Source: Candidatus Planktophila limnetica (GTDB lineage Bacteria > Actinomycetota > Actinomycetes > Nanopelagicales > Nanopelagicaceae). Taken from it: DNA of 64,000 bases. The stretch spans positions 558,001-622,000 of the forward strand of contig NZ_CP016782.1 in NCBI RefSeq assembly GCF_002288365.1. Direction: 5' to 3'. Both the position numbers and the translations under genes were made by a program. Position 1 is the first letter of the stretch; the number at the start of each line of letters is the position of its first letter. A model generated the notes under the pieces. It did not search any database. It saw only the letters and a list, made by a program, of their open reading frames with translations, and was not told the origin of the DNA. Positions 24,923 to 33,603 of the stretch are shown piece by piece.

Positions 24923-25426
24923 ATGAAAACCTTTGTGATCATAGGAATTTTCTTACTGGTATTCATTTGGTATTTAACCTTTTTAGCAACGCGTTTAGAC
25001 CGATTACATCATCGAGTTGAAACTAGTTGGGCCAATCTAGATGGCTTATTGCAACGTCGGGCAGCCATTGCACTTGAAATCACACGTAGTGAAATTGCAG
25101 ATCCCGCATCGGCAATGCTCTTAACCGCTGCTGCTTATCAAGCACGTGAGGCAAGTATTGAAAATAGATCTGCCGCTGAAAGCGGACTATCAGGCGCCCT
25201 TGGGCTTTTATTAGCAGATGGTCAAAGCAGCCAAAGGCCTGCAGAAATAGTTTTGCTCCGAGAGTTATCTGAGTTAACAGATAAAGTTAGAATTGCGATT
25301 GCGTTACACGTTGATGCAGTGGCTAGAACGCATTTGGTGCGTAGCAAAGCAATTGTTCGAATATTTCGCCTAGCCGGCACAGCGCCGCTACCAATTACCT
25401 ATGAGTTTGAAACTGATGTTCTCTAA
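24923..25426 (+). CDS. LemA-like membrane-anchored helical protein
   Basis: A 167-residue protein with one N-terminal membrane helix (residues 4-24) and then a long alpha-helical domain. The R-L-D-R-L-H-H-R-V-E-T-S-W-A-N-L-D-G-L-L-Q-R-R motif (residues 28-50) is close to LemA family proteins. In mycobacteria the gene after pimA encodes a membrane protein carrying a Nudix domain; here there is no Nudix part, so the product may be the membrane half alone. Function unknown. It starts immediately after the pimA stop. Confidence 0.7.
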   Translation: MKTFVIIGIFLLVFIWYLTFLATRLDRLHHRVETSWANLDGLLQRRAAIALEITRSEIADPASAMLLTAAAYQAREASIENRSAAESGLSGALGLLLADGQSSQRPAEIVLLRELSELTDKVRIAIALHVDAVARTHLVRSKAIVRIFRLAGTAPLPITYEFETDVL

Positions 25427-26447
25427 AACACGATCCTTATTTGTTTTTGCGGCTTACGCTGCAGTCTTAAGCACGGCCGGTTGCGCTTCCATCTCACAGA
25501 GTGTTTCTGAATTGATTTCAGATCCAGTTCAAACCAATGTGCTCAGTGGTCGAGAAGGAGAGAATGGTCCGGTACTTGTAGTCAAAATTGATGACACAGC
25601 AAATGCTCGTCCTCAGGTTGGCTTGGAGTTCGCAGATGTTGTTTACATCGAACAAGTAGAAGGTGGCCTCACAAGATTGGCAGCAGTGTTTTCATCGAAT
25701 ATCCCAGCACGGATCGGTCCTGTGCGCAGTGCGCGTATTAGCGATATCGATCTGCTTGCGCAGTACGGTCATGTGGCATTTGGATACAGTGGGGCTCAAC
25801 AAAAATTACTTCCAGTAATCGCTTCTGCAAAGCTCTCTGATGTTGGTGCGATGAAGCGCGGTCCTACTTATTATGAAACAGATCCGAACCGAATTCAGCC
25901 CTATGCCATGTTTCTGAATGCACGAACGTTGATGGCAAATGAAGTAAGCAAAGCCACCGTGATTGATCCAGCCAGAAACGTTGGGTGGAATTTTTCAGAT
26001 GAATTGGAAAATGAGGGTTTTGAAATCACCGATGTAACAATGCATTGGCCCGCTCAGAAATATTCTGCCCGCTGGGATAGTGTGAGCAGCCGATGGTTAT
26101 TAAGTGTTAATTCACTTCCTGATCTTTCAGATTCTGGAAAAAACCTAGGTCCAACAACTTTAGTAATTCAACTAGTTTCCATTACCCCTTCTGAGTACGG
26201 AGATAAGTTCGGCGGAAATACACCGTTGTCACAAACAGTAGGAACAGGAAAGGCATACGTTTTGCGCGATGGCACTGTGATTCAAGCAACATGGAATCGC
26301 CCAGATGTTTTATCGCCAACAACGTGGACAGATGCAACTGGGGCAGAAGTAAAGTTCGCACCGGGACAAGTGTGGGTAGCCCTTACCGATAAAGAGCCAG
26401 ATTTCACGCGCAAACCTGCCAGCGCGCCAACTCCAACTTCAAAGTAG
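25416..26447 (+). CDS. DUF3048 (YerB-like) lipoprotein
   Basis: A roughly 343-residue exported lipoprotein with lipobox S-T-A-G-C near residue 22. It matches the DUF3048 family: [18 protein letters not shown] near residue 50, [15 protein letters not shown], and [12 protein letters not shown]. The family is common in Gram-positive envelopes; its role is not established. An upstream ATG at 25401 is equally open. I prefer 25416, which gives a compact lipoprotein signal and less overlap with the preceding gene, but the choice is uncertain. Confidence 0.82.
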   Translation: MFSKTRSLFVFAAYAAVLSTAGCASISQSVSELISDPVQTNVLSGREGENGPVLVVKIDDTANARPQVGLEFADVVYIEQVEGGLTRLAAVFSSNIPARIGPVRSARISDIDLLAQYGHVAFGYSGAQQKLLPVIASAKLSDVGAMKRGPTYYETDPNRIQPYAMFLNARTLMANEVSKATVIDPARNVGWNFSDELENEGFEITDVTMHWPAQKYSARWDSVSSRWLLSVNSLPDLSDSGKNLGPTTLVIQLVSITPSEYGDKFGGNTPLSQTVGTGKAYVLRDGTVIQATWNRPDVLSPTTWTDATGAEVKFAPGQVWVALTDKEPDFTRKPASAPTPTSK

Positions 26448-26478
26448 TATTAGGCCCCTATCCATACAGGGAGTTGTA

Positions 26479-27366
26479 ATGGCACAGGAAAGCGGAACAT
26501 CACGCGTTAAACGCGGTATGGCAGAGATGCTTAAGGGCGGCGTCATCATGGACGTTGTCAATGTTGAACAAGCAAAAATTGCCGAAGATGCTGGCGCTGT
26601 GGCTGTTATGGCACTTGAAAGAGTTCCGGCAGATATTCGCGCACAAGGTGGAGTAGCGCGTATGTCAGATCCCGACATGATTGCTGCGATTCAAGCAGCA
26701 GTGTCAATTCCTGTAATGGCTAAAGCTCGCATCGGACACTTTGTTGAAGCACAAATTCTTCAAAGCTTAGGTGTTGATTACATCGATGAATCTGAAGTTC
26801 TTACTCCAACTGATTACGCCAATCACATTAACAAGTGGGATTTCACTATTCCTTTTGTTTGTGGCGCAACAAATTTAGGTGAGGCACTTCGTCGTATCAA
26901 TGAAGGTGCGGCGATGATTCGCTCTAAGGGCGAGGCTGGCACTGGCGATGTTTCAAATGCGATGACACACATGCGCCAAATAGGTGGAGAAATTCGTCGC
27001 CTAACTTCTATGCGAGAAGATGAACTCTATGTCGCTGCTAAAGAGATGCAGGCTCCATTTGATTTAGTGAAAGAAGTTGCTGCCAATGGAAAACTTCCAG
27101 TTGTGCTATTTACAGCAGGTGGCATTGCAACTCCAGCGGATGCGGCCCTGATGATGCAGATGGGCGCTGATGGCGTTTTCATCGGTTCAGGAATCTTCAA
27201 ATCTGGAGATCCAAAACGACGTGCAGAAGCATGCGTAAAGGCAACTACTTTTTACAATGATCCTAAAGTTGTTGGAGACGCGTCACGCGGACTCGGTGAA
27301 GCAATGGTTGGAATTAACGTGGCAGATCTTCCAGCACCGCATCGCCTCTCTGAACGCGGTTGGTAG
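26479..27366 (+). CDS. pdxS: Pyridoxal 5'-phosphate synthase subunit PdxS
   Basis: The synthase subunit that builds PLP from ribose-5-phosphate, glyceraldehyde-3-phosphate and ammonia. 295 residues and highly conserved: G-G-V-I-M-D-V-V near residue 15, [13 protein letters not shown] near residue 36, the catalytic lysines in V-M-A-K-A-R-I-G and R-S-K-G-E-A-G-T, and F-T-A-G-G-I-A-T-P. It has its own Shine-Dalgarno sequence (GGGAG about 6 nt before ATG). pdxT overlaps its end by 7 nt. Confidence 0.97.
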   Translation: MAQESGTSRVKRGMAEMLKGGVIMDVVNVEQAKIAEDAGAVAVMALERVPADIRAQGGVARMSDPDMIAAIQAAVSIPVMAKARIGHFVEAQILQSLGVDYIDESEVLTPTDYANHINKWDFTIPFVCGATNLGEALRRINEGAAMIRSKGEAGTGDVSNAMTHMRQIGGEIRRLTSMREDELYVAAKEMQAPFDLVKEVAANGKLPVVLFTAGGIATPADAALMMQMGADGVFIGSGIFKSGDPKRRAEACVKATTFYNDPKVVGDASRGLGEAMVGINVADLPAPHRLSERGW

Positions 27367-27965
27367 TAAAAAACTTGCACGTTGGCGTTTTAGCTTTACA
27401 AGGTGATTTTCGCGAACACTTAATGGCTTTAACGCAGTGCGCAGTTCAAGGCGTTGAGGTTAGAACTGCGGCGGAGTTAGAAAAAATCGACGCACTGATT
27501 ATCCCGGGTGGGGAATCAACCACGATTGTTTCTCTTGCCAAAACATTTGCAATATTTGAACCAATTAAGAAGCGAATTGCAGCAGGCATGCCAACCTATG
27601 GTTCTTGTGCGGGAATGATTATGTTGGCAGATCACATTGTCGCTGCAAAAGAAGGACAAGAAACTTTTGGCGGAATTGATATAACTGTTCGCCGCAATGC
27701 TTTTGGTCGCCAAGTTGATTCATTTGAAAGCGATGTTTTAGCTCCTGCAATTTCTGCTTCCCCTATACGCGCAATATTTATTAGAGCGCCATGGGTTGAA
27801 AAAGTTGGCAAAAACGTCGAGGTCTTAGCGAGCATCGAGGGCGCCGACGGGGTGTCTCATCCAGTTGCTGTGCGTCAGGGACATTTATTGGCCACAGCTT
27901 TTCATCCTGAAATCACTGATGACTACAGCGTTCATAGGTATTTTCTCGAAAAAGTTTGCTCATAG
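27360..27965 (+). CDS. pdxT: Pyridoxal 5'-phosphate synthase glutaminase subunit PdxT
   Basis: Class I glutaminase that feeds ammonia to PdxS. 201 residues. It has [12 protein letters not shown] near the start, I-P-G-G-E-S-T-T near residue 47, the nucleophile Cys in Y-G-S-C-A-G-M-I near residue 84, and the C-terminal His-Glu pair in T-A-F-H-P-E-I-T. The start appears to be TTG 27360, since no ATG or GTG is available near the conserved N terminus. Translation probably depends on coupling to pdxS. Confidence 0.95.
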   Translation: MVVKNLHVGVLALQGDFREHLMALTQCAVQGVEVRTAAELEKIDALIIPGGESTTIVSLAKTFAIFEPIKKRIAAGMPTYGSCAGMIMLADHIVAAKEGQETFGGIDITVRRNAFGRQVDSFESDVLAPAISASPIRAIFIRAPWVEKVGKNVEVLASIEGADGVSHPVAVRQGHLLATAFHPEITDDYSVHRYFLEKVCS

Positions 27966-28027
27966 AGATTGGTTCAGATTACGATAAAGTAAGGCACGCA
28001 TAAACAATGTTTCAGGTGAGGTGTTAA

Positions 28028-28780
28028 ATGTCCGGCCATTCCAAGTGGGCAACTACAAAGCATAAAAAGGCTGTCATCGATGGTCGTCGTGCTAAGAATT
28101 TTGCAAAGTTGATTAAAGCAATCGAAGTTGCCTCGCGTAATGGTGGACCAGACATGGATGGCAACCCAACACTTTTTGACGCTGTTGCAAAGGCAAAGAA
28201 GAATTCAATGCCGGCAGACAATATTGATCGTGCCATCAAACGTGGTGCTGGACTTGAATCTGGTGGCGCTGATTGGCAAACAATTATGTATGAAGGTTAC
28301 GGACCACATGGTGTTGCAATCATGATTGAATGTTTATCAGATAACAGAAATCGCGCTGCATCTGAAGTCCGTGTTGCTGTTACACGCAATGGTGGCTCGA
28401 TGGCAGATCCGGGTTCAGTGTCATATTTGTTCCACCGCAAAGGTTTGATCATTGTCAATAAAGCATCAGGGGCAACTGAAGAATCTATTCTTGAAGCAGT
28501 TCTAGAAGCCGGTGCCCAAGAGGTAAACGATAATGGCGATGCTTTTGAAATTGTGTGCGAAGCAAGTGATCTAGTCACAGCGCGCACTGCACTGCAAAGC
28601 GCTGGAATTGATTACGAATCTGCGGATTCTTCTTTCATCCCATCTATGACTATTGATTTAGATGGCGAATCAGCGACGAAAGTATTCGAACTAATTGATG
28701 CGATCGAAGAGCTAGACGATGTGCAAAATGTCTTCAGTAACGCTGATGTATCAGATGAAGTAATGGCGAGCCTGGCTTAA
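28028..28780 (+). CDS. yebC: YebC/PmpR-family regulatory or translation-assisting protein
   Basis: A 250-residue member of the YebC family. The N-terminal [14 protein letters not shown] motif is diagnostic, and the central [10 protein letters not shown] segment is conserved. Members have been described both as transcription regulators and as factors helping ribosomes through difficult motifs. GAGGTG lies about 8 nt before the ATG, and a TACGAT -10 is at 27980-27985, so this gene has a leadered transcript. It separates pdxT from the ruv operon. Confidence 0.95.
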   Translation: MSGHSKWATTKHKKAVIDGRRAKNFAKLIKAIEVASRNGGPDMDGNPTLFDAVAKAKKNSMPADNIDRAIKRGAGLESGGADWQTIMYEGYGPHGVAIMIECLSDNRNRAASEVRVAVTRNGGSMADPGSVSYLFHRKGLIIVNKASGATEESILEAVLEAGAQEVNDNGDAFEIVCEASDLVTARTALQSAGIDYESADSSFIPSMTIDLDGESATKVFELIDAIEELDDVQNVFSNADVSDEVMASLA

Positions 28781-28798
28781 TTGCTTCGCCCCACCTCT

Positions 28799-28804
28799 TA
28801 GGCT
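28799..28804 (+). promoter_or_regulatory. -10 hexamer TAGGCT for the ruvCAB operon (leaderless spacing)
   Basis: TAGGCT ends 6 nt before ATG 28811, in the 30-bp gap after yebC. Confidence 0.55.
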
Positions 28805-28810
28805 TGCGCC

Positions 28811-29344
28811 ATGCGAGTTCTTGGAATCGACCCAGGTCTGACTAGATGTGGTGTCGGCATAGTCTCAGGTACTCCAGGATCTGCTCTGACATTGGATGGA
28901 GTCGGTGTGATCATGACTGCCACAGACATAGATTTAGATCTTCGCTTACTTGAATTGCACTCAGGCATTACCCAATGGGTTGAGAAGTATTCACCAGATG
29001 TCATGGCTGTGGAAAGAGTTTTCTCACAACATAATGTGCGTACTGTTATGGGCACAGCCCAAGCTGCCGGAATCGCGTTATTGGTTGCAGCACAACACGG
29101 TGTTCCAGTTTTTCTACACACACCGAGTGAAGTAAAAGCTGCAGTAACAGGTTCTGGCCGAGCAAATAAAGCACAAGTATCAGAAATGGTTAAACGTCTC
29201 TTGAATTTACAAGAAATTCCTAAGCCAGCAGATAGCGCTGATGCACTCGCACTTGCCATCTGTCATATCTGGCGCGGCTCTGCTGATTCAAAGATTAAAA
29301 CAGCCCTTGCTGCCGAGAAGAAGCGATTAGCAGGTCTTCGATGA
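28811..29344 (+). CDS. ruvC: Holliday junction resolvase RuvC
   Basis: A 177-residue resolvase of the RNase H fold that nicks four-way junctions symmetrically. Catalytic acidic residues are visible in [12 protein letters not shown] near residue 5, A-V-E-R-V-F-S near residue 69, and [10 protein letters not shown] near residue 142. It is the first gene of ruvC-ruvA-ruvB, with a 4-nt overlap into ruvA. Confidence 0.97.
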   Translation: MRVLGIDPGLTRCGVGIVSGTPGSALTLDGVGVIMTATDIDLDLRLLELHSGITQWVEKYSPDVMAVERVFSQHNVRTVMGTAQAAGIALLVAAQHGVPVFLHTPSEVKAAVTGSGRANKAQVSEMVKRLLNLQEIPKPADSADALALAICHIWRGSADSKIKTALAAEKKRLAGLR

Positions 29345-29940
29345 TTGCAACACTTAGTGGCACAGTCAGATCACTTACTGCCGATAGAGCAATTATTGAA
29401 GTTGGGGGAGTAGGCATGAATGTTTTAATCAATGCACACACCAGCAATTCATTAACAGTTGGAGCACATGCAAATTTATTCACATCCCTTGTTGTGCGAG
29501 AAGATTCGCTGACTCTCTTTGGTTTTAGTGATGAAGCATCTCGAGTTCTCTTTGAATTGGTTCAAACGGTTTCAGGTATTGGTCCCAAAGTCGCGCTCTC
29601 CATTTTGGGAGCACTGACACCGTCGGAGTTAGCACAGGCGATAAATACCGAAAATATTTCTGCCATTGAGAAAGTCCCCGGAATTGGCAAAAAAGGTGCC
29701 CAGCGTTTAATCCTCGAGCTCAAATCAAAGATAAGTGATTTCGGACAAGGTTCATATACGAGATCACATCAACCCGTGTGGCGCGAACAATTAACGAGTG
29801 CGCTTATCTCTTTAGGATTTTCGGCCAAAGATTCCGATGATGCAATTAGCCTCGTTCTATCTGACATTTCGCAAGAAGAAATTGCACAAATGGAGTTAGG
29901 CGAATTGTTAAAACTTGCATTACAAAATGGTAAAAAATGA
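29341..29940 (+). CDS. ruvA: Holliday junction branch migration protein RuvA
   Basis: A 199-residue DNA-binding subunit that loads RuvB on Holliday junctions. It has an N-terminal OB fold (about residues 1-63) and two helix-hairpin-helix motifs, [10 protein letters not shown] near residue 78 and [11 protein letters not shown] near residue 113. The C-terminal domain for RuvB contact is near residue 140-199. It overlaps both neighbours by 4 nt. Confidence 0.96.
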   Translation: MIATLSGTVRSLTADRAIIEVGGVGMNVLINAHTSNSLTVGAHANLFTSLVVREDSLTLFGFSDEASRVLFELVQTVSGIGPKVALSILGALTPSELAQAINTENISAIEKVPGIGKKGAQRLILELKSKISDFGQGSYTRSHQPVWREQLTSALISLGFSAKDSDDAISLVLSDISQEEIAQMELGELLKLALQNGKK

Positions 29941-30989
29941 CGCCTGATGACCGCTTAGTTACTCCGGCGCTTCGAAGCGATGATGGCGCTGCAGAAAATG
30001 CACTGCGCCCTAAAACTTTGAAAGATTTTATTGGCCAAGATCGCGTGCGCCAACAAATAGATGTATTACTCAGTGCTGCCAGAAAACGTGAAAGCGCCGC
30101 GGATCATATTTTGCTCTCTGGACCTCCTGGATTAGGAAAGACAACGCTTGCACTTATTTTGGCAAGTGAAATGAATACACCCATACGCGTTACGAGCGGG
30201 CCGGCAATTACGCATGCAGGTGAAATGGCAGCGATTCTTTCTTCCTTAGTAGAAGGTGAAATTCTCTTTCTGGATGAAATACATAGATTGCCTCGACCAG
30301 CAGAAGAGTTGTTATACCTTGCTATGGAGGACTTTCGGGTGGATGTAGTAGTTGGTAAGGGCCCAGGAGCAACTGCCATTCCGCTGCAACTCCCACGCTT
30401 TACATTAGTTGGTGCGACAACTCGAGCAGGATTATTACCAAGTCCACTGCGTGATCGATTTGGTTTTACAGCTCATCTTGATTTTTATGATGAAAAAGAT
30501 TTATCAACAGTAATTACTAGAAGCGCAAAATTACTCGGCTTAATCATTGATGCAAAAGCAGTAGATGAAATAGCAGGGCGCTCTCGTGGCACCCCAAGAA
30601 TTTCAAATAGATTGCTCCGTCGTGTTCGAGATTTTGCGCAGGTGCAGGGTGGAAATGTTCTTTCACATGCTCACGCAATGGCCGCCCTTGAAATGTATGA
30701 AGTTGATGAAAAAGGATTAGACAGACTAGATCGAGCAGTACTCACCGCATTAATTGAAAGATTTAATGGTGGACCTGTTGGGCTTTCTACTCTTGCCATC
30801 GCTGTTGGTGAAGAGAGTGAAACTGTTGAATCTGTCGCAGAACCATTTTTGGTCCGCAATGGCTTTATGGCACGAACATCTCGCGGAAGAATTGCAACAG
30901 CACAGGGATGGACCCATATTGGGCGCACTCCGCCTGCTGATTTAGCGGCAACTCCGGGCCTTTTCGACACACCAGATATTCACGCCTAG
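29937..30989 (+). CDS. ruvB: Holliday junction branch migration ATPase RuvB
   Basis: The AAA+ motor that pulls DNA through the RuvA-bound junction. 350 residues. Walker A is G-P-P-G-L-G-K-T-T near residue 62, Walker B L-F-L-D-E-I-H-R near residue 111, sensor G-A-T-T-R-A-G near residue 161, and the Arg finger region P-L-R-D-R-F-G follows. The C-terminal winged helix carries R-T-S-R-G-R-I-A-T. In many actinobacteria yajC follows; here secD starts 11 nt later with no yajC. Confidence 0.97.
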   Translation: MTPDDRLVTPALRSDDGAAENALRPKTLKDFIGQDRVRQQIDVLLSAARKRESAADHILLSGPPGLGKTTLALILASEMNTPIRVTSGPAITHAGEMAAILSSLVEGEILFLDEIHRLPRPAEELLYLAMEDFRVDVVVGKGPGATAIPLQLPRFTLVGATTRAGLLPSPLRDRFGFTAHLDFYDEKDLSTVITRSAKLLGLIIDAKAVDEIAGRSRGTPRISNRLLRRVRDFAQVQGGNVLSHAHAMAALEMYEVDEKGLDRLDRAVLTALIERFNGGPVGLSTLAIAVGEESETVESVAEPFLVRNGFMARTSRGRIATAQGWTHIGRTPPADLAATPGLFDTPDIHA

Positions 30990-30992
30990 ACT
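30987..30992 (+). promoter_or_regulatory. -10 hexamer TAGACT for secD
   Basis: TAGACT overlaps the ruvB stop codon and ends 8 nt before ATG 31001. A weak -35-like TTCGAC lies 18 nt upstream (30963-30968). Confidence 0.45.
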
Positions 30993-31000
30993 CTGCACTT

Positions 31001-32524
31001 ATGTCTACAACGAATAAACCCGTAAAAACTTCTGCCCGTCCAGGGCGCACCTTGGTAGTCCTTGCCCTCGTCATGCTTGCTCTACTTGCAACAGTTCTAA
31101 TCACTGGCGCAACAGCAGTTCGACTTGGTCTCGATCTTCGCGGAGGCACGAGTGTTACCTTGCAACCGCGCATTGCTCCAGGAGATGATGGCAAAGTTAC
31201 AACGGAGGCAATCGATCAGGCTGTTTCAATTATTCGCCAACGTGTTAACTCATTAGGTGTTGCAGAAAGCGAAGTTGCTGCGCAAGGTAGCGGAACTAAT
31301 CGCCAAATTATTATTTCAATTCCAGGAGATACTGGTCGTCGCGTTGTTGAATTAGTTGGTCAAACCGCAGAGTTGCGCTTTAGACAAGTATTAGCAACAG
31401 CGCCAGGGGCAGCATCTGCGGCTCCAGCAGATCCTGCAGCAACTCCTGCAGCCGCTGTCACGCCAGAATTAAATGCACAATTTGCGGCCCTTGATTGCAC
31501 TAAGCCAGAAAATCTCCAAGGCACAGGTAGCGATAATGCAGATGGTGCAATTGTTGCCTGCGATAGAAATGGCGCCGCAAAATACATCTTGGATAAGGCT
31601 GAAGTATTAGGACGTCAAGTATCCAAGGCCACAGCCGGAATTGATCAACAAGGCGGTAACGCGTGGTTTGTATCTCTAGTTTTTAATGGTGAAGGAACTA
31701 AAGCATTTGGTGATATCACAGCGCGAGTAACTTCACTTCCTTCACCGCAAAATCAGGTAGCAATTGTTCTAGATGGATTAGTTGTTTCGGCTCCACGAAT
31801 TAATGAAGCAATTCCCTCTGGCAATGCTCAAATTACTGGTTCCTTTACTCAACTAGAAGCACAAGATCTTGCCAACGTTTTAAAATACGGTGCATTGCCG
31901 CTGGCATTTGATCGTGGAGAAGTACAACAAGTCTCTCCGACTTTGGGAGCCGATCAATTAGATGCAGGTTTGTTGGCTGGTCTTTTAGGTTTCATCCTAA
32001 TTTTCGTATATTCAGTTTTGTACTATCGCGGTTTAGGCCTTGTTTCCATTGGATCTCTAATGGTTGCAACCGCCCTCGTTTATCTTCTCTTTTTACTTCT
32101 TGGTAAGTGGATTGGATTCACACTTACTTTGGCTGGTATTGCAGGTGCCATTGTTGCTATTGGTATTACAGCTGACTCCTTCATCGTTTACTTCGAACGT
32201 ATTCGAGATGAGATTCGTGATGGTCGATCTCTGCGTTCGGCGGTTGAAACTGGTTGGACTAAAGCGCGCCGAACCATTGTGGTTGCTGACTTCGTTTCAA
32301 TTATTTCCGCTGTTCTCCTGTACCTATTTGCAGTAGGTGGCGTTCGTGGATTTGCCTTTACATTGGGGCTCACAACACTTGTCGATTTAATTGTTGTATT
32401 TGCCTTCACCAAACCATTGACGATGTTTTTAGCTAGGTTGAAATTCTTTAGTTCAGGCCATGCTCTATCTGGTGTTTCAGCAAAAAGCATCGGCAATGTA
32501 TCTCTTGCCACAAAGGAGGCGTAA
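31001..32524 (+). CDS. secD: Protein translocase subunit SecD
   Basis: A 507-residue RND-type membrane protein that, with SecF, uses the proton gradient to help pull exported proteins outward. An N-terminal helix (about residues 17-38) is followed by G-L-D-L-R-G-G-T-S-V. The large P1 domain contains an Ala/Pro-rich stretch near residues 130-150. Five C-terminal helices include the motif L-A-G-I-A-G-A-I-V-A-I-G-I-T-A-D-S-F-I-V-Y-F-E-R-I-R-D-E. yajC is absent at its usual place upstream. secF follows after 3 nt. Confidence 0.96.
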   Translation: MSTTNKPVKTSARPGRTLVVLALVMLALLATVLITGATAVRLGLDLRGGTSVTLQPRIAPGDDGKVTTEAIDQAVSIIRQRVNSLGVAESEVAAQGSGTNRQIIISIPGDTGRRVVELVGQTAELRFRQVLATAPGAASAAPADPAATPAAAVTPELNAQFAALDCTKPENLQGTGSDNADGAIVACDRNGAAKYILDKAEVLGRQVSKATAGIDQQGGNAWFVSLVFNGEGTKAFGDITARVTSLPSPQNQVAIVLDGLVVSAPRINEAIPSGNAQITGSFTQLEAQDLANVLKYGALPLAFDRGEVQQVSPTLGADQLDAGLLAGLLGFILIFVYSVLYYRGLGLVSIGSLMVATALVYLLFLLLGKWIGFTLTLAGIAGAIVAIGITADSFIVYFERIRDEIRDGRSLRSAVETGWTKARRTIVVADFVSIISAVLLYLFAVGGVRGFAFTLGLTTLVDLIVVFAFTKPLTMFLARLKFFSSGHALSGVSAKSIGNVSLATKEA

Positions 32525-32527
32525 GTT

Positions 32528-33586
32528 ATGTCTAAGTTTTCAGGATTAGGCGCTCGTTTGCATTCTGGTGAAACCTCAGTTGAATACATTGGAAAGCGTC
32601 GCCGCTGGTATGCAGTATCTGGCCTTTTGATTATTGCTTCAATTGCAGCACTTGCTTTGCAGGGATTGCATCTTGGAATTGAATTCAAAGGTGGATCTTC
32701 CTATACGGTAACTAAGGTTGGCGCTTCGATTGCTCAGGCAGAATCAGCCCTTGCAAGTGCTGGAATCACTGGCGAGAAAATCATTCAACAAGTTGGAAAT
32801 GACAAAATCCGTGTGCAAACAGGTTCACTGTCAACCCAAGAATCAAATGCTGTTCAGGATTCATTAGCATCAGCATTTGGAGTGAGCGTTGATTCGATTG
32901 ACACACAAATCATTGGACCTTCATGGGGTAAGGAAATTACTCGTAAAGCGTTATACGGCTTGGTTGGCTTCTTAATCGTTGTCATTCTTTATTTGGCAAT
33001 GGCTTTTGAACCAAAAATGGCAATCGCGGCAATCGTGGCAGTTGTGCACGATGTTTTCATTACAGTGGGAATTTATGCACTTGTTGGCTTTGATGTTACG
33101 CCGGCGACGGTGATTGGGTTCTTAACCATTTTGGGCTATTCGCTCTATGACACAGTTGTTGTCTTCGATAGAGTCCGCGAAAATACTCGATCAATTACGT
33201 CCACTTCCAAAATGACGTATTCACAGGCTGCAAACTTAGCTATCAATCAGACAGTTGTGCGATCAGTTAATACAACTATCGTGGCACTACTACCTGTTGG
33301 CTCCATTCTTTTCGTCGGCGCTGGATTATTAGGTGCAGGAACGCTTAAGGATCTTTCTTTGGCACTCTTCATCGGCTTGGCAACCGGCGCATATTCCTCA
33401 ATCTTTATTGCAACACCGTTATTAGCAGCAATGCGTGAGCGCGAACCTGCGATGCAGGCTCTAGCAAAGCGCGTGAATGCTCGTGGTGGATCGCCAGCGT
33501 TGGCAACAATCGGTGTTTCTGCAACAGAGAACAATGGCGAAAAACGTGGTCCTCGCAATCAACCAAAACGTAAAGGTCGCAAGTAA
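32528..33586 (+). CDS. secF: Protein translocase subunit SecF
   Basis: A 352-residue partner of SecD. It shows the N-terminal helix, G-I-E-F-K-G-G-S-S-Y near residue 55, and the RND helices with V-I-G-F-L-T-I-L-G-Y-S-L-Y-D-T-V-V-V-F-D-R-V-R-E-N. The basic C-terminal tail is rich in Lys and Arg. AAGGAGG spans the end of secD and serves as its Shine-Dalgarno sequence. In most actinobacteria apt lies between secF and rel; here it is missing. Confidence 0.96.
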   Translation: MSKFSGLGARLHSGETSVEYIGKRRRWYAVSGLLIIASIAALALQGLHLGIEFKGGSSYTVTKVGASIAQAESALASAGITGEKIIQQVGNDKIRVQTGSLSTQESNAVQDSLASAFGVSVDSIDTQIIGPSWGKEITRKALYGLVGFLIVVILYLAMAFEPKMAIAAIVAVVHDVFITVGIYALVGFDVTPATVIGFLTILGYSLYDTVVVFDRVRENTRSITSTSKMTYSQAANLAINQTVVRSVNTTIVALLPVGSILFVGAGLLGAGTLKDLSLALFIGLATGAYSSIFIATPLLAAMREREPAMQALAKRVNARGGSPALATIGVSATENNGEKRGPRNQPKRKGRK

Positions 33587-33603
33587 CTTTATTTGCGTCC
33601 CAG

